This document shows positions 50,713 through 60,292 of a DNA stretch of 64,000 nucleotides, piece after piece (positions within the stretch are counted from its first letter, which is position 1; each line of letters begins with the position of its first letter). The position numbers were made by a program, and so were the translations under genes. This stretch comes from Nakamurella antarctica (GTDB lineage: Bacteria; Actinomycetota; Actinomycetes; Mycobacteriales; Nakamurellaceae). The notes below the pieces were generated by a model. It was not told where the DNA came from. It searched no databases and saw nothing but the letters and a program-made list of their open reading frames with translations. Where the stretch lies: the NCBI RefSeq assembly GCF_003860405.1, contig NZ_CP034170.1:186001-250000 (forward strand), in the 5' to 3' direction.

Positions 50713-53700
50713 TCAGCTCAGAAGCCCTCGGATATCCGACGCGGTCAGTGCGCCGGCAGGTACCCCGCCGGAGTCCATCACGCTGGAAAATAGCTTCGCC
50801 TTGCTCGCTTTGAGCGCCATCACCTTTTCTTCGATGGTGCCCTTGGCAACGAGCCGATACACCATGACGTTCTTGGTTTGACCGATCCGGTGCACCCGGT
50901 CAACCGCCTGTGCCTCGGAGGCCGGGTTCCACCAGGGGTCGAGCAATATGCAGTAGTCAGCCTCGGTGAGGTTGAGGCCAAAGCCGCCGGCTTTCAGGCT
51001 GATGAGGAACACGGGTGCACGCCCAGACTTGAAGCGGTCTAGCACTTCTGGCCGATCACGGGTCGACCCGTCGAGGTAGCAATAGTCGAAACCGGCCGAT
51101 TCCAGGCGACCTCGCACCTTCGTCAAGAAACCGGTAAATTGACTAAACACCAGGACTCGGTGTCCCTCGGCAACGATATCGTCGAGTTGCTCAAGTAAGG
51201 CGTCGAGCTTGGTCGAAGGAATGGCGGAGTATTTTTCATCGATCAGGCTTGCGTCCAGGCTGAGCCGGCGCAGGAGGGTCAGCGACCGGAAGATCTCGAA
51301 CCGATTCTTATCCATGTCGTTGATGAGCCCGAGCACTTTCTGCCGCTCTCGCTGTAGATGGGTCTGGTAGACCTTTCGGTGCTGGGGGTTGAGTTCCAAC
51401 TCGATGGTCTGCTCCTGCTTCGGTGGCAGATCTTTCGCTACCTGATCCTTGGTGCGGCGCAACATCAATGGTCGGATGCGGCGCCGAAGCTGGGCGAGCT
51501 TCTCAGCCTCGACACCCTTTTCGATGGGCTTTTGGTAGTACTCGGCAAAACGTTGCGGGGTGGCGAACAAGCCCGGGGCGGTGATCGAGAACAGCGACCA
51601 CAGCTCCATCAGGTTGTTTTCCATGGGCGTGCCGGTGATCGCGAGCTTGAAGGGTGTGGTGAGTTTCTTGGCGCACTTATAGCCTTGGGACAGGTGGTTT
51701 TTCACAAATTGGGCTTCATCCAGGATCAGACCCGCCCACTCCAGGCTGTCGTAGGCGGCAAACTCAAGGCGGAACAACGCATATGACGTGATCACGATGT
51801 CGGCACCCTCGACCACATCCGCGAGCTCGATGCCGCGCTTCTTGCCGGTCCCGGTGACCGCAACGGTAGACAGGGTAGGGGCAAACCGCTTCGTTTCCGC
51901 TTGCCAGTTCCCGACGACGCTGGTCGGAGCGACCACCAGAAACGGCCGCCGAGTCCTACCTTGGTGGACAGCGCGAGTGATCAGCGCGAGCGCCTGAATG
52001 GTTTTACCCAAACCCATGTCGTCAGCCAGAATGCCGCCCAGCCCGCTGTCGCAGAGGAAGCTGAGCCAGTCGTACCCATCCTGCTGGTAGGGCCGCAGTG
52101 TCACGTCCATCGTCGGTGCGAGCTCCTGATGCGTCAACTCGCCGACGTTGTTCAGGGCGCTGACCGATTCCTGCCACGCCCTCGCTTGGTCGTCGACGAC
52201 GCCGAGCGCATGGAGGTCATTCCAGAGGCTGGCCTGGTATCGACTGATACGGACTGACTTCTCGCCCGGATCGAGCAGCAGCCGGGCCTCCTCGATGAGC
52301 ACCCGGAGTTGCTCGAAAGCTGTTGTTGCCAAGCGAAAGTAGGTGCCATCTTCCATGATCATGTGGTCTTGGCCGCGGGCCAAGGCTAGAAAAATCTCCC
52401 GCAGCGGCACGTCCGCGCCGTCCACGCTGACGCTGATCTCGAGATCCAACCAGTCTCTGCCCTGAGCCGATTCGCTGCCAGCGATGGCAATAACGGCATC
52501 GGATTCTGCAGCGCGGTAGGTCGCTTCCCCTAGTACCACCAGCTCGAGACCATCAAGGTTCTGCAGTACCGGCAAGAGTTCGGCGAGGAATTCCAGCATC
52601 TGTAGGCCAGCTAGTTTCTTCTCCGGTGTAATTCTGCCAGCGTCAAACAGAGCGGGCAAAGCAAGGACCGATGACGACAAGCGCTGCAGTACAGCGCTTT
52701 CGAATTCCAAATCTCGGTAGGTGACCCGCTGTGCGCCCGGGTAAAGCCCCTGCCTGGTCGAATCGCCGAAGTAGTTCCAATTCCATCGAATGTGAAGTTC
52801 GTGCCCAGGCAGATGCTCCACGACCAGTTCGAGTTTTGGGAGTGGCGGTTCGGGAATAGTGAACGACTCGTCAGTGGAGGTGAGGTGCACCCTGCGGCGC
52901 AGCGCGGGAAGATAGGTGGCGACGAACCGGTCAATCTCGGGGTTCGCAATTTCCTGTGTGCCAGCCTGAAAAACGGAGCGCAACTCTTTGCGGACAGTCG
53001 ATTCCAGTGGCGTGATGGTCAGATAGAGGTCCTTGATAGATGCGGCCAGATCCCCGGCGATCCATGAGACCACCGCGGTGGCAGGGGATCCGAGTAATAG
53101 GCACGATTCGGATCGGACAGGCCCGACCGCGGCGGCAACGATGGGACGCAAGGAAATACCGTTGCTCGCGCGGGAGATATCGAGGGCAATCCTGACTGGC
53201 CGCGCTTCGACCTGAACTGCTGATTGCTCCTTATCGGAGCCGATCAGGGTGATCCCGACCTCGCCCGCCCGGGCGAGCAGGTCCCAGAACGCCGCCCCGG
53301 CGATGTCCTCCAAGTACAGCCACGATGTCGGTGCGTAGTACGAGCCACCGGCGGCTATCGCGGCGATTGAGCTGAGCCATTTCAGATGCGCGGCATTGGG
53401 TTGGCTGCGGCCGTATCCGAAATAGTGCAGATTCGACCATCCGATTCCCGTTCGAACCCACTTACCCTTGCTGCCACGCTGAACGGGACGAATCCCCAAA
53501 GTGGAAGGTCGCAGCTGCGCACCCGCCAGCGGTGTGGACGCATATCGGCTGGCAGGCGCCATCAACTCGAATTGCAGGCCAAGCGGGACCTCGCCGGTTG
53601 CGGGTTCGTCATCGGGCTGCTCGATGAGTCCGGCCAGCGATCGTTCCCAGGCTGGCTTCGGCGGGGGAGCGTGGCGGCTGCCGAGTCCGCTGATGATCAG

Positions 53701-54057
53701 CGCTGCGATGTGTTTGCACTTCATCCGCACAGGGCACGAACACACCCCGGTGAGGGCCGCGATGGACTCGCCGCGCATTACCAGCGAAACGCTTGCCCGG
53801 TAGGGGGTTCGGGCCGTGCCCTGTACCTGGCCGACGACAGTAAGCGGTTCTTCGGTGACAGCGACGTCGATAACGGCGCCGCGGCGGACATAGTCCAGCC
53901 CTTTCTGCAAGGTGGCGCCGCCGACGAGTCGGCTCAGCGACAGTACGTCAATCACCGTGGGCAGCCGATCATCGTCAGAGGCAATGGGGAGGCAGTTGTC
54001 GACACAGGCGCAGCCTACTGAGAAGAACCGACGCTGCACACCGCCGCACAGCACCAC
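50713..54057 (-). CDS. SNF2-family DNA translocase with SWIM zinc finger
   Basis: This large helicase-like ATPase may remodel protein-DNA complexes. The N-terminal SWIM motif is CSCPVRMKCKH near residue 125. After an alpha/beta region of about 500 residues, the SNF2 core has Walker A DDMGLGKTIQALAL, motif II LDEAQFVKN, motif III LAITGTPMENN, and the second lobe VLVFSQFTGFLTKV, LISLKAGGFGLNLTEADYCI and VDRVHRIGQTKNV. The long frame gives 1114 residues. The first about 30 residues (VLCGGVQRRFF) look unnatural; a GTG near base 53968 (MIDVLSLSRLVGG) is a more likely start. A single gene with no obvious partner. Confidence 0.92.
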   Translation of the reverse strand: MVLCGGVQRRFFSVGCACVDNCLPIASDDDRLPTVIDVLSLSRLVGGATLQKGLDYVRRGAVIDVAVTEEPLTVVGQVQGTARTPYRASVSLVMRGESIAALTGVCSCPVRMKCKHIAALIISGLGSRHAPPPKPAWERSLAGLIEQPDDEPATGEVPLGLQFELMAPASRYASTPLAGAQLRPSTLGIRPVQRGSKGKWVRTGIGWSNLHYFGYGRSQPNAAHLKWLSSIAAIAAGGSYYAPTSWLYLEDIAGAAFWDLLARAGEVGITLIGSDKEQSAVQVEARPVRIALDISRASNGISLRPIVAAAVGPVRSESCLLLGSPATAVVSWIAGDLAASIKDLYLTITPLESTVRKELRSVFQAGTQEIANPEIDRFVATYLPALRRRVHLTSTDESFTIPEPPLPKLELVVEHLPGHELHIRWNWNYFGDSTRQGLYPGAQRVTYRDLEFESAVLQRLSSSVLALPALFDAGRITPEKKLAGLQMLEFLAELLPVLQNLDGLELVVLGEATYRAAESDAVIAIAGSESAQGRDWLDLEISVSVDGADVPLREIFLALARGQDHMIMEDGTYFRLATTAFEQLRVLIEEARLLLDPGEKSVRISRYQASLWNDLHALGVVDDQARAWQESVSALNNVGELTHQELAPTMDVTLRPYQQDGYDWLSFLCDSGLGGILADDMGLGKTIQALALITRAVHQGRTRRPFLVVAPTSVVGNWQAETKRFAPTLSTVAVTGTGKKRGIELADVVEGADIVITSYALFRLEFAAYDSLEWAGLILDEAQFVKNHLSQGYKCAKKLTTPFKLAITGTPMENNLMELWSLFSITAPGLFATPQRFAEYYQKPIEKGVEAEKLAQLRRRIRPLMLRRTKDQVAKDLPPKQEQTIELELNPQHRKVYQTHLQRERQKVLGLINDMDKNRFEIFRSLTLLRRLSLDASLIDEKYSAIPSTKLDALLEQLDDIVAEGHRVLVFSQFTGFLTKVRGRLESAGFDYCYLDGSTRDRPEVLDRFKSGRAPVFLISLKAGGFGLNLTEADYCILLDPWWNPASEAQAVDRVHRIGQTKNVMVYRLVAKGTIEEKVMALKASKAKLFSSVMDSGGVPAGALTASDIRGLLS

Positions 54058-54273
54058 CGCCGCCTCACCGCCGCACAGCCGAGCGGAGCGTCTGAGGGGC
54101 GCGGGCAGAACTCATGCTTTTCTCACTTGCGCCGAGCTTGGATTCGGCGAACCCATCCCCAGTTGTGTCAGTACCTACGAGCGAAGGGGAGTTTCCTCTC
54201 GGTGCTGATCGCCCTCGGTGCCGGAGGGAAAGCTTGCGTAGGGCAACGCATTCCAAGATTCGGACTGCGATCC

Positions 54274-56313
54274 CTAGCCGACTTTGACCACCAAGAATGT
54301 GGGTAAGTCACCGACCACCGTCGTCTCCAGCGGGCTGGTCCGCACACCAAACGAGTGTCCTGCAACCTTGAGGCCGTCGACGCTGAGGCTGCCAGCGCTC
54401 GGTGACGGATTTAGCGTCATCGTCTCGCCGGGAACGTCTACGCGCAGGCCGAGAATGCTTTGCAACAACACCGCTGCCGAAGCCGCTGACCAGGCTTGCG
54501 GACGGCAGGACGCGGAATAGGGAACCAGCGCCGCAGTGTCGTCAAAAACGCCGAAAAGCTCCGGCATCCGCCCGTAAAAGGCGGTGCCAGCGGTCAGCAG
54601 ACCTTCGGTGAGCACCGCGGCTTGCGCGATCAGACCTTCTCTCGTCATGCCGTCGATCACAATCGCCGTGTCGTGGGGCCAGACCGAGCCGCAGTGGTAG
54701 CTCAGTTCCGAATAACCGCCGCCGGTCGACGACATCGTCCGTAGCCCATACGCTGTCGCCATGGTCGGGTCGACCATGCGATCGGCCACGATGATGGCTT
54801 CGGCGGGATCCAAGATGCCGGTACCTAAGAGATGGCCCATGTTTGAAGTGACTGAATCCACGAGTTGTTTGTGGCCATCGAGTGCGATCCCAAGGTAGGA
54901 GCCGCGCTCGTCTGAGGTCCAGAACGACTGGTGCACGGCGGCTTTGAGCCTGGCAGCGTATGCCAGCCACTGGCTAGCGCCGGGCCGGCCGAAGGCTTCC
55001 AGCAGCGCCGCCCCCGCGATGGCTGCCTGGTAGGCGTAGCCCTGGACCTCCACCAAAGCGACGGGCCCTTCGGCGATCCGGCCATCGGCAAACCGCACCG
55101 AATCCCCGGAGTCTTTCCAACCCTGGTTCGTCAGGCCGCGGCCGGATCGGTCGATGTACTCCAGGAAGCCATCACCGTCGCTGTCACCGTAATTTGCCAG
55201 CCACGCGAGCGCAGCCTCGGCTGCTGGCAACAGTTCTCGGACGTGCTCATCTGCTAATCCCCACCGCCAAGCATCGTGCAGGAGGCAAATCCAGAGCGGC
55301 GTGGCGTCGATGGTGCCGTAGTAGAGCGGAGGCAGGAACGTGTGCGACACCTCGGACGGTGCGCGCCGGAGCTCGTGCGGAATCTTGCCGGGTTCCTCGG
55401 CCGTGTCGAGCACCACCGATGTGCCCTGGTAGGCAGCGAGAGTCCGCAGGGTTCCTAACGCCATTTCCGTCCCGAGCGGCAGCAGCATTCGGGCCGCCCA
55501 GATGGAGTCGCGGCCGAAAAGTGTGAGGTACCAGGGGGAGCCGGCGGCGAAGAACTCGTCGTTCGGGGCCAGTCCGGTGCAGAGCCGAAGTCCCTTGAGA
55601 TCGGCAATGCTGGTGGTGATCAGCGGCGCCAGTCTTCGGTCGTCTGCCATCACGTGCGGGGCGGTGAACGGCGCTGCACCCAGCGGCGCGGTAACTGCTG
55701 CGCCGTCGTCGGCGACTTCTACCGACCAGCCGCATGAGCGCGCAGACCTGGCTGGTACGAACAAGTTCCACGTGGCAACCACGTCATTGCCCTCGATCAC
55801 CAGGTCAGCGTCATCTGCCTGGACCCATACGGTGGTCTGGGCGGCGGCGAACAGTGCTCGGGTGCCTTGCAAAACGGGTGTGCGCGGTTGCGAGTGCAGA
55901 CCGGATTTGACCATCTCCATATCCGCGAGATCAGTGGCCAGTCGTAGCTCCAGGGTCAGGTGCCAATCGGTAAACCCAGCGTTATGGAGCACAAAGTTTT
56001 CTTGGCACCCCGTGGCCAGCGCCTTTCGGCGCCGGCGCAGCCACCTGATCGGGTCCGGTGTGGGGTCTTCGACAGAGCGAGTCACAGCAACAAACTCAGC
56101 TTCGGCTGCGCCCAGTATCTGGTGGCTGACCGGTTCCAAAGCAGCCCCGGAAACGGACACCACGGCCTGGCCGATAGCTCGCAAATCTGCGGCAAAGATG
56201 CCCTGTGCGCCCACCGGGTGGATCTGGCCATCCTTGCCCGACAGGCTGACGGTCGGCGCAGCCAGACAGGTCACCAGATCGTGGAGGAACGGCTGCAGAC
56301 CTTGCTGAGTCAT
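54274..56313 (-). CDS. Glycogen debranching enzyme-like amylo-alpha-1,6-glucosidase
   Basis: I start at ATG 56313 (MTQQGLQPFLHDL), giving 679 residues. The N-terminal domain (about 1-240) is the beta-sandwich of the debranching-enzyme N-terminal family; the C-terminal part is an (alpha/alpha)6 barrel of the amylo-1,6-glucosidase type with FGRDSIWAARMLLPLGTE, IPHELRRAP, WICLLHDAWRWG, NQGWKDSGDS and YHCGSVWPHDTAIVIDGMTREG. It should remove branch or terminal glucose residues from imported oligosaccharides. It is divergent from a LacI regulator and transporter genes, suggesting cytoplasmic processing of the transported sugar. Confidence 0.85.
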   Translation of the reverse strand: MTQQGLQPFLHDLVTCLAAPTVSLSGKDGQIHPVGAQGIFAADLRAIGQAVVSVSGAALEPVSHQILGAAEAEFVAVTRSVEDPTPDPIRWLRRRRKALATGCQENFVLHNAGFTDWHLTLELRLATDLADMEMVKSGLHSQPRTPVLQGTRALFAAAQTTVWVQADDADLVIEGNDVVATWNLFVPARSARSCGWSVEVADDGAAVTAPLGAAPFTAPHVMADDRRLAPLITTSIADLKGLRLCTGLAPNDEFFAAGSPWYLTLFGRDSIWAARMLLPLGTEMALGTLRTLAAYQGTSVVLDTAEEPGKIPHELRRAPSEVSHTFLPPLYYGTIDATPLWICLLHDAWRWGLADEHVRELLPAAEAALAWLANYGDSDGDGFLEYIDRSGRGLTNQGWKDSGDSVRFADGRIAEGPVALVEVQGYAYQAAIAGAALLEAFGRPGASQWLAYAARLKAAVHQSFWTSDERGSYLGIALDGHKQLVDSVTSNMGHLLGTGILDPAEAIIVADRMVDPTMATAYGLRTMSSTGGGYSELSYHCGSVWPHDTAIVIDGMTREGLIAQAAVLTEGLLTAGTAFYGRMPELFGVFDDTAALVPYSASCRPQAWSAASAAVLLQSILGLRVDVPGETMTLNPSPSAGSLSVDGLKVAGHSFGVRTSPLETTVVGDLPTFLVVKVG

Positions 56314-56440
56314 GGCGGAGCACTCGATTCTTCCGGGAAGAAGTAGGCCCGGCCCCACTGGTAGAAACGGGCGAATTTTTGATTACGTTTTGGCAAAGAG
56401 CTTGACAGGCTATGTGACTCAGCCGACACTTCGACCTTAG

Positions 56441-56485
56441 TTGGATCGATCCAACGGACGCAAGCCTGAAATTGGAACGATCCAT
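56441..56485. promoter_or_regulatory. LacI-type operators in the divergent sugar promoter region
   Basis: TTGGATCGATCCAA (56441-56454) is a perfect 14-bp palindrome with the central CG typical of LacI-family sites. A second, imperfect copy, TTGGAACGATCCAT (56472-56485), lies 31 bases downstream, three helical turns. They sit between the debranching gene (56313) and the LacI gene (56511) and probably control both. A TTGACA box at 56402 may be part of the plus-strand promoter. Confidence 0.75.
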
Positions 56486-56510
56486 TAGGACCAATCGTCA
56501 AGGAGGACGA

Positions 56511-57590
56511 GTGACCGATACGGCAACCAATAACACCGCAAGCACTCCTGCCTCGGCCTCGAAAGCCACCCTCGACTCGGTAGCAAAGCTGGCTTGTGTC
56601 TCCCGCCAGACAGTGTCGAACGTGATGAACTCCCCGGCATTGGTGAAGGCAGAAACAGCGGAGCGGGTCCATCAGGCCATCAAACAACTGGGGTACCGGC
56701 CGAACCTAGCCGCTAAGCGCTTGCGCACGGGCCAATCCCGGTTGATCGGCCTGCGAATCGTCGGTGTCGACGGCGACGCGGTCTTTGACCGTTTCCTACA
56801 CGCGCTGACCGATGCGGCAGCGCTTCGTGATTACCGCATCATTTTGTACACCTCACCGACTGACGCGGGAGAGATCGCCGCTTTCGACGAACTCCTCGAT
56901 CGCTGGGACATCGACGGCATCGTGCTCACTAGCACCCACCGCGGCGACGTGCGTACCGATCACCTGGCCACCAAGGGCATTCCGTGTGTGACCTTCGGCC
57001 GCCCCTGGGACGACTCGGACCACCACTCCTGGGTGGATGTCGATGGACGCGCCGGCACCAAAGCTGCGACCGAAACGTTGATCGCAGCTGGCCATCGACG
57101 GATCGGGTTTTTGGGCTGGCAGCCAGACTCCGACGTCGGCAACGATCGTGAGGCTGGGTGGCGCGAGGCGATGCGCGAAGCCAATCTTGACTGCTGCGAA
57201 CCGGTGCGACGCGACAACACTCTGGATTCCGCCCGGATGGGCGCCCGCGAAATGCTGGCGCCTGCAGTGGCCGATTCCGACCTGCCGGTCACCGACGCTT
57301 TGACAGCGGTGGTGTGCGTGTCCGACGTCATGGCACTGGGAATGCTAGCCGAGCTCGCCGCCCAAGGGCGTCCCACCGGGATTTCGATCGTCGGCTTCGA
57401 TAACTCGACCGTGGCTGCCAGCAATGGGTTGAGTTCGGTGGATCAACCACTGGTGGCGGTGGCCGATCACTGCGCCCGGCTGCTCATCGACCAAATTGAA
57501 CGGCCATCCGGCGCTACAGCCGCGCTGGAGCGGATTCTGCTCCCGCCGAAATTTATCCCTCGGGCCTCTTCGCGGCCACCAGACCAGTAG
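56511..57590 (+). CDS. LacI-family transcriptional regulator
   Basis: The start is GTG 56511 with AAGGAGG five bases upstream, giving 359 residues; the longer frame would run through the operator. The HTH lies at residues 15-60 (ATLDSVAKLACVSRQTVSNV, hinge NLAAKRLRTGQSRLIGLRI). The periplasmic-binding-like core includes DGIVLTSTHRGD, IPCVTFGRPWD, HRRIGFLGWQP, VCVSDVMALGMLAEL and SIVGFDNSTVAASNGLSSV. It probably represses the divergent debranching gene and the downstream transporter operon until the sugar is present. Confidence 0.94.
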   Translation: MTDTATNNTASTPASASKATLDSVAKLACVSRQTVSNVMNSPALVKAETAERVHQAIKQLGYRPNLAAKRLRTGQSRLIGLRIVGVDGDAVFDRFLHALTDAAALRDYRIILYTSPTDAGEIAAFDELLDRWDIDGIVLTSTHRGDVRTDHLATKGIPCVTFGRPWDDSDHHSWVDVDGRAGTKAATETLIAAGHRRIGFLGWQPDSDVGNDREAGWREAMREANLDCCEPVRRDNTLDSARMGAREMLAPAVADSDLPVTDALTAVVCVSDVMALGMLAELAAQGRPTGISIVGFDNSTVAASNGLSSVDQPLVAVADHCARLLIDQIERPSGATAALERILLPPKFIPRASSRPPDQ

Positions 57591-57683
57591 TCGTCGCCTC
57601 GCAATGTCCCCCTAGTTTTCCTGCACCAAACCACGCGGACCTGAATCCAGTGCCGTGCCCCTTGGCCTTAAGGAGCCTGCGTC

Positions 57684-59030
57684 ATGAGAAGTACCCGCTT
57701 AGTAAAATCTGCTGTGGCTGGCACCATCGCCGCCACATTATTGTTGGTCTCCGCGTGCGGTAGCTCCGACTCAACCGCTGGCAGCTCGAGCAGCTCCAGC
57801 AGTGCAGCACCCGCAGCAAGCAGCGCAGATGGTTCGACCGCCGATACCCCTGCCGCCTCTGGTAGCGAGATGGCCCCGGCTTCCTCGAGCGCGGCACCTG
57901 TTGCCGGCGGCGCTGAGCTATCCGTGCTGATCGGTAGCTCCGGCCAGGTCGAAACTGACGCTCTGATGTCCGCCACCGACGCGTGGGGCAAGGACACCGG
58001 CAACAAGGTCACAGTCGCGCCCGCTCAGGATCTCGGACAGCAACTGGCCCAGGGCTTCTCGTCCAATACCCCACCCGATCTCTTTTACGTAGGGGCTGAT
58101 CAGGTCGCAAACTATGCCAAGGCTGACAACATTGCTCAGTACGCCGACGGCCTCAGCAACGCCAGCGATTTCTACCCGGCGCTCAAGGACTCATTCACCT
58201 ACGACGGCAAATTCTATTGCGCACCCAAAGATATGTCGACCCTGGCGCTGTTCATCAACAATGACCTTTGGGCCAAGGCTGGCCTGACCGATGCTGACAT
58301 TCCGAAGAATTGGGATGACCTGGCGAAAGTAGCTAAGAAGCTGACGGTTAACGGTGTGGCTGGCCTCGCGCTCGCCCCCGAACGCGACCGGATCGACGCG
58401 TTCCTGGTGCAGAACGGCGCCTACCTGACCGATGATGCGGGAAAAATCACCGCCAACGACCCGAAGAACGTCGAGGCACTGACGTTTGTCAAAAAAATGA
58501 TGACGGATGGCGTCGTCAAGACGCCGGCAGAGCTCAGTGCTGGATGGGCGGGAGAGGCTTTCGGCAAGCAAGCTGCCGCGATGACGATTGAGGGCAACTG
58601 GCTGCTCGGCGCCATGGGCAAGGACTTCCCGACAGTCAAGTACACCGTGGCAGAACTTCCCGCCGGCCCGACTGGCACGAAGGGCACTTTGGTATTCACC
58701 AACTGCTGGGGTATCTCCGCCACCACCAAGTTCCCCGAGCAGGCCAAGGCTCTCGTCGAGTACTTGACAGGCAGCGATCAGCAGATGACCTTCGCCAAGG
58801 CGTTCGGCGTCATCCCGTCAGTCGAATCAGCAAAGGACACCTATCTCAAGGAATTCCCAAAAAATAAGCCGTTCGTTGACGGTGTCGGGTATGCCCGCGG
58901 TGTCGTCAACTTCCCTGGGGTCACCGCTGAGTTGGCCGAATTCAACGCCCAGCTGCAGGCTCTCGCTACCGGCGATCCGCAGACCATTCTGGACGATTTG
59001 CAGAAAAACCTCGAGGCCGCGATCGGTTGA
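57684..59030 (+). CDS. Sugar ABC transporter substrate-binding lipoprotein
   Basis: The lipoprotein signal MRSTRLVKSAVAGTIAATLL is followed by the lipobox VSAC and a low-complexity Ser/Ala linker of about 50 residues. The mature part (from AELSVLIGSSGQVETDALM) is the family-1 maltose-type fold: WGKDTGNKVTVAPAQDLG, PPDLFYVGADQVANYA, FYCAPKDMSTLALFINNDLW, AAAMTIEGNWLLGAMGKDF and CWGISATTKFPEQAKALVEY. 448 residues, with AAGGAG before the ATG. It is the first gene of the transporter operon after lacI. Confidence 0.93.
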   Translation: MRSTRLVKSAVAGTIAATLLLVSACGSSDSTAGSSSSSSSAAPAASSADGSTADTPAASGSEMAPASSSAAPVAGGAELSVLIGSSGQVETDALMSATDAWGKDTGNKVTVAPAQDLGQQLAQGFSSNTPPDLFYVGADQVANYAKADNIAQYADGLSNASDFYPALKDSFTYDGKFYCAPKDMSTLALFINNDLWAKAGLTDADIPKNWDDLAKVAKKLTVNGVAGLALAPERDRIDAFLVQNGAYLTDDAGKITANDPKNVEALTFVKKMMTDGVVKTPAELSAGWAGEAFGKQAAAMTIEGNWLLGAMGKDFPTVKYTVAELPAGPTGTKGTLVFTNCWGISATTKFPEQAKALVEYLTGSDQQMTFAKAFGVIPSVESAKDTYLKEFPKNKPFVDGVGYARGVVNFPGVTAELAEFNAQLQALATGDPQTILDDLQKNLEAAIG

Positions 59031-59080
59031 TCTCATTCTCGATGTGACAACCAAAAACAGCACGAGGGGAGTGAACAGCA

Positions 59081-60292
59081 ATGTCGATAGTTGAAGCCAG
59101 TAGGGACAAAGGCGCGCAAGACCCGAAGGCGATGAAGCCTGCAGCGCGCAAGCGTAAAGCGGCATCCATCCGTGGATCGCAGAACAGGACGGGGTGGCTC
59201 TTCATGGCCCCAGCTGCCATCATCCTCGTGCTGTTTTTGGTGGTTCCCATTTTTGGAGCTGTGTGGGTTTCACTCAGCGATTGGAAAGGCAAGGGATCAC
59301 CGCTTGGTGCCGAATTTGTGGGATTTAAACATTATGAAGCACTGCTAAGCGGTGGAGGTCTGGCTCAGAAGGACTTGGGCACCTCGCTGCGCAACAATAT
59401 GTTTTACGTCATTCTGGTGGTCCCGCTTCAGACGTTACTAGCACTCACCCTGGCGGTAATTCTCAATAAGCGCCGACTCAAGGGCAGAGGTTTCTTTCGG
59501 ACGGCGTTCTACTTTCCATCCGTCACATCGTCGGTGGCTATCTCGCTGGTCTTTCTTTTCTTGTTCACAGCTTCTGGCGCGATCAACAAAATCTTGGCCT
59601 GGCTCGGAGTCAACGGCCCGAACTGGTTCGCCGACCCGCGCGGCGTGGGCCACCTTGTGCTCAACGCCTGGGGAATCGTCGACATGAACAACCCGCCTGC
59701 GTGGATGTCGAACGGCAGCTTCATGGGGCTGGACTTGTTTCAGTGGATCTCAGGTCCGTCAGTGGCGATGTGCGCCATCATCGCGCTTGCCGTGTGGACT
59801 ACGGGTGGCACGTTTATGTTGATGTTCTTAGCCGCGCTCCAGGATGTTCCGGTCGATGTCGATGAGGCCGCGATGGTGGACGGTGCCACGGCGTGGCAGC
59901 GTTTCCGCTTCGTGACGGTGCCAGCATTAAAGCCGACTTTTTACCTGGTGATCACACTTGGACTCATCGGGACCTGGCAGGTTTTCGACCAGATCTACCT
60001 GATGGGTAAAGGCGGCCCAGCCAAGTCAACGCTCACCCCAGCGTTTTTGAGCTACCAAAGTTCATTCAATGACGGCAAGTGGGGGCAAGGCACGGCTATT
60101 GCGTTCATTCTCTTCGCCATCATCATTGTGATGAGCGGCATTCAGCGCTTCGTGATGCGGGACAACAAAAAGCTACCGAAGCGCAAACGGATGGTCTTTG
60201 TAGAAACTCCCGCCACCAGCGCCGGTGTCGCAGGGGCCACAGCCACCGCGACCACGTTGAGCAAGACCACCCCATCGAAGGACAAGATATGA
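59081..60292 (+). CDS. Sugar ABC transporter permease (MalF/UgpA type)
   Basis: This 403-residue inner-membrane permease has about seven helices, starting with LFMAPAAIILVLFLVVPIFG. The EAA-loop that contacts the ATPase is visible as DVPVDVDEAAMVDGATAWQR. It has a basic N-terminal tail and an Ala/Thr-rich C-terminal tail. It ends with an ATGA overlap into the second permease gene. The partner ATPase is not in the window; actinobacteria commonly share one MsiK-type ATPase among several sugar importers. Confidence 0.93.
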   Translation: MSIVEASRDKGAQDPKAMKPAARKRKAASIRGSQNRTGWLFMAPAAIILVLFLVVPIFGAVWVSLSDWKGKGSPLGAEFVGFKHYEALLSGGGLAQKDLGTSLRNNMFYVILVVPLQTLLALTLAVILNKRRLKGRGFFRTAFYFPSVTSSVAISLVFLFLFTASGAINKILAWLGVNGPNWFADPRGVGHLVLNAWGIVDMNNPPAWMSNGSFMGLDLFQWISGPSVAMCAIIALAVWTTGGTFMLMFLAALQDVPVDVDEAAMVDGATAWQRFRFVTVPALKPTFYLVITLGLIGTWQVFDQIYLMGKGGPAKSTLTPAFLSYQSSFNDGKWGQGTAIAFILFAIIIVMSGIQRFVMRDNKKLPKRKRMVFVETPATSAGVAGATATATTLSKTTPSKDKI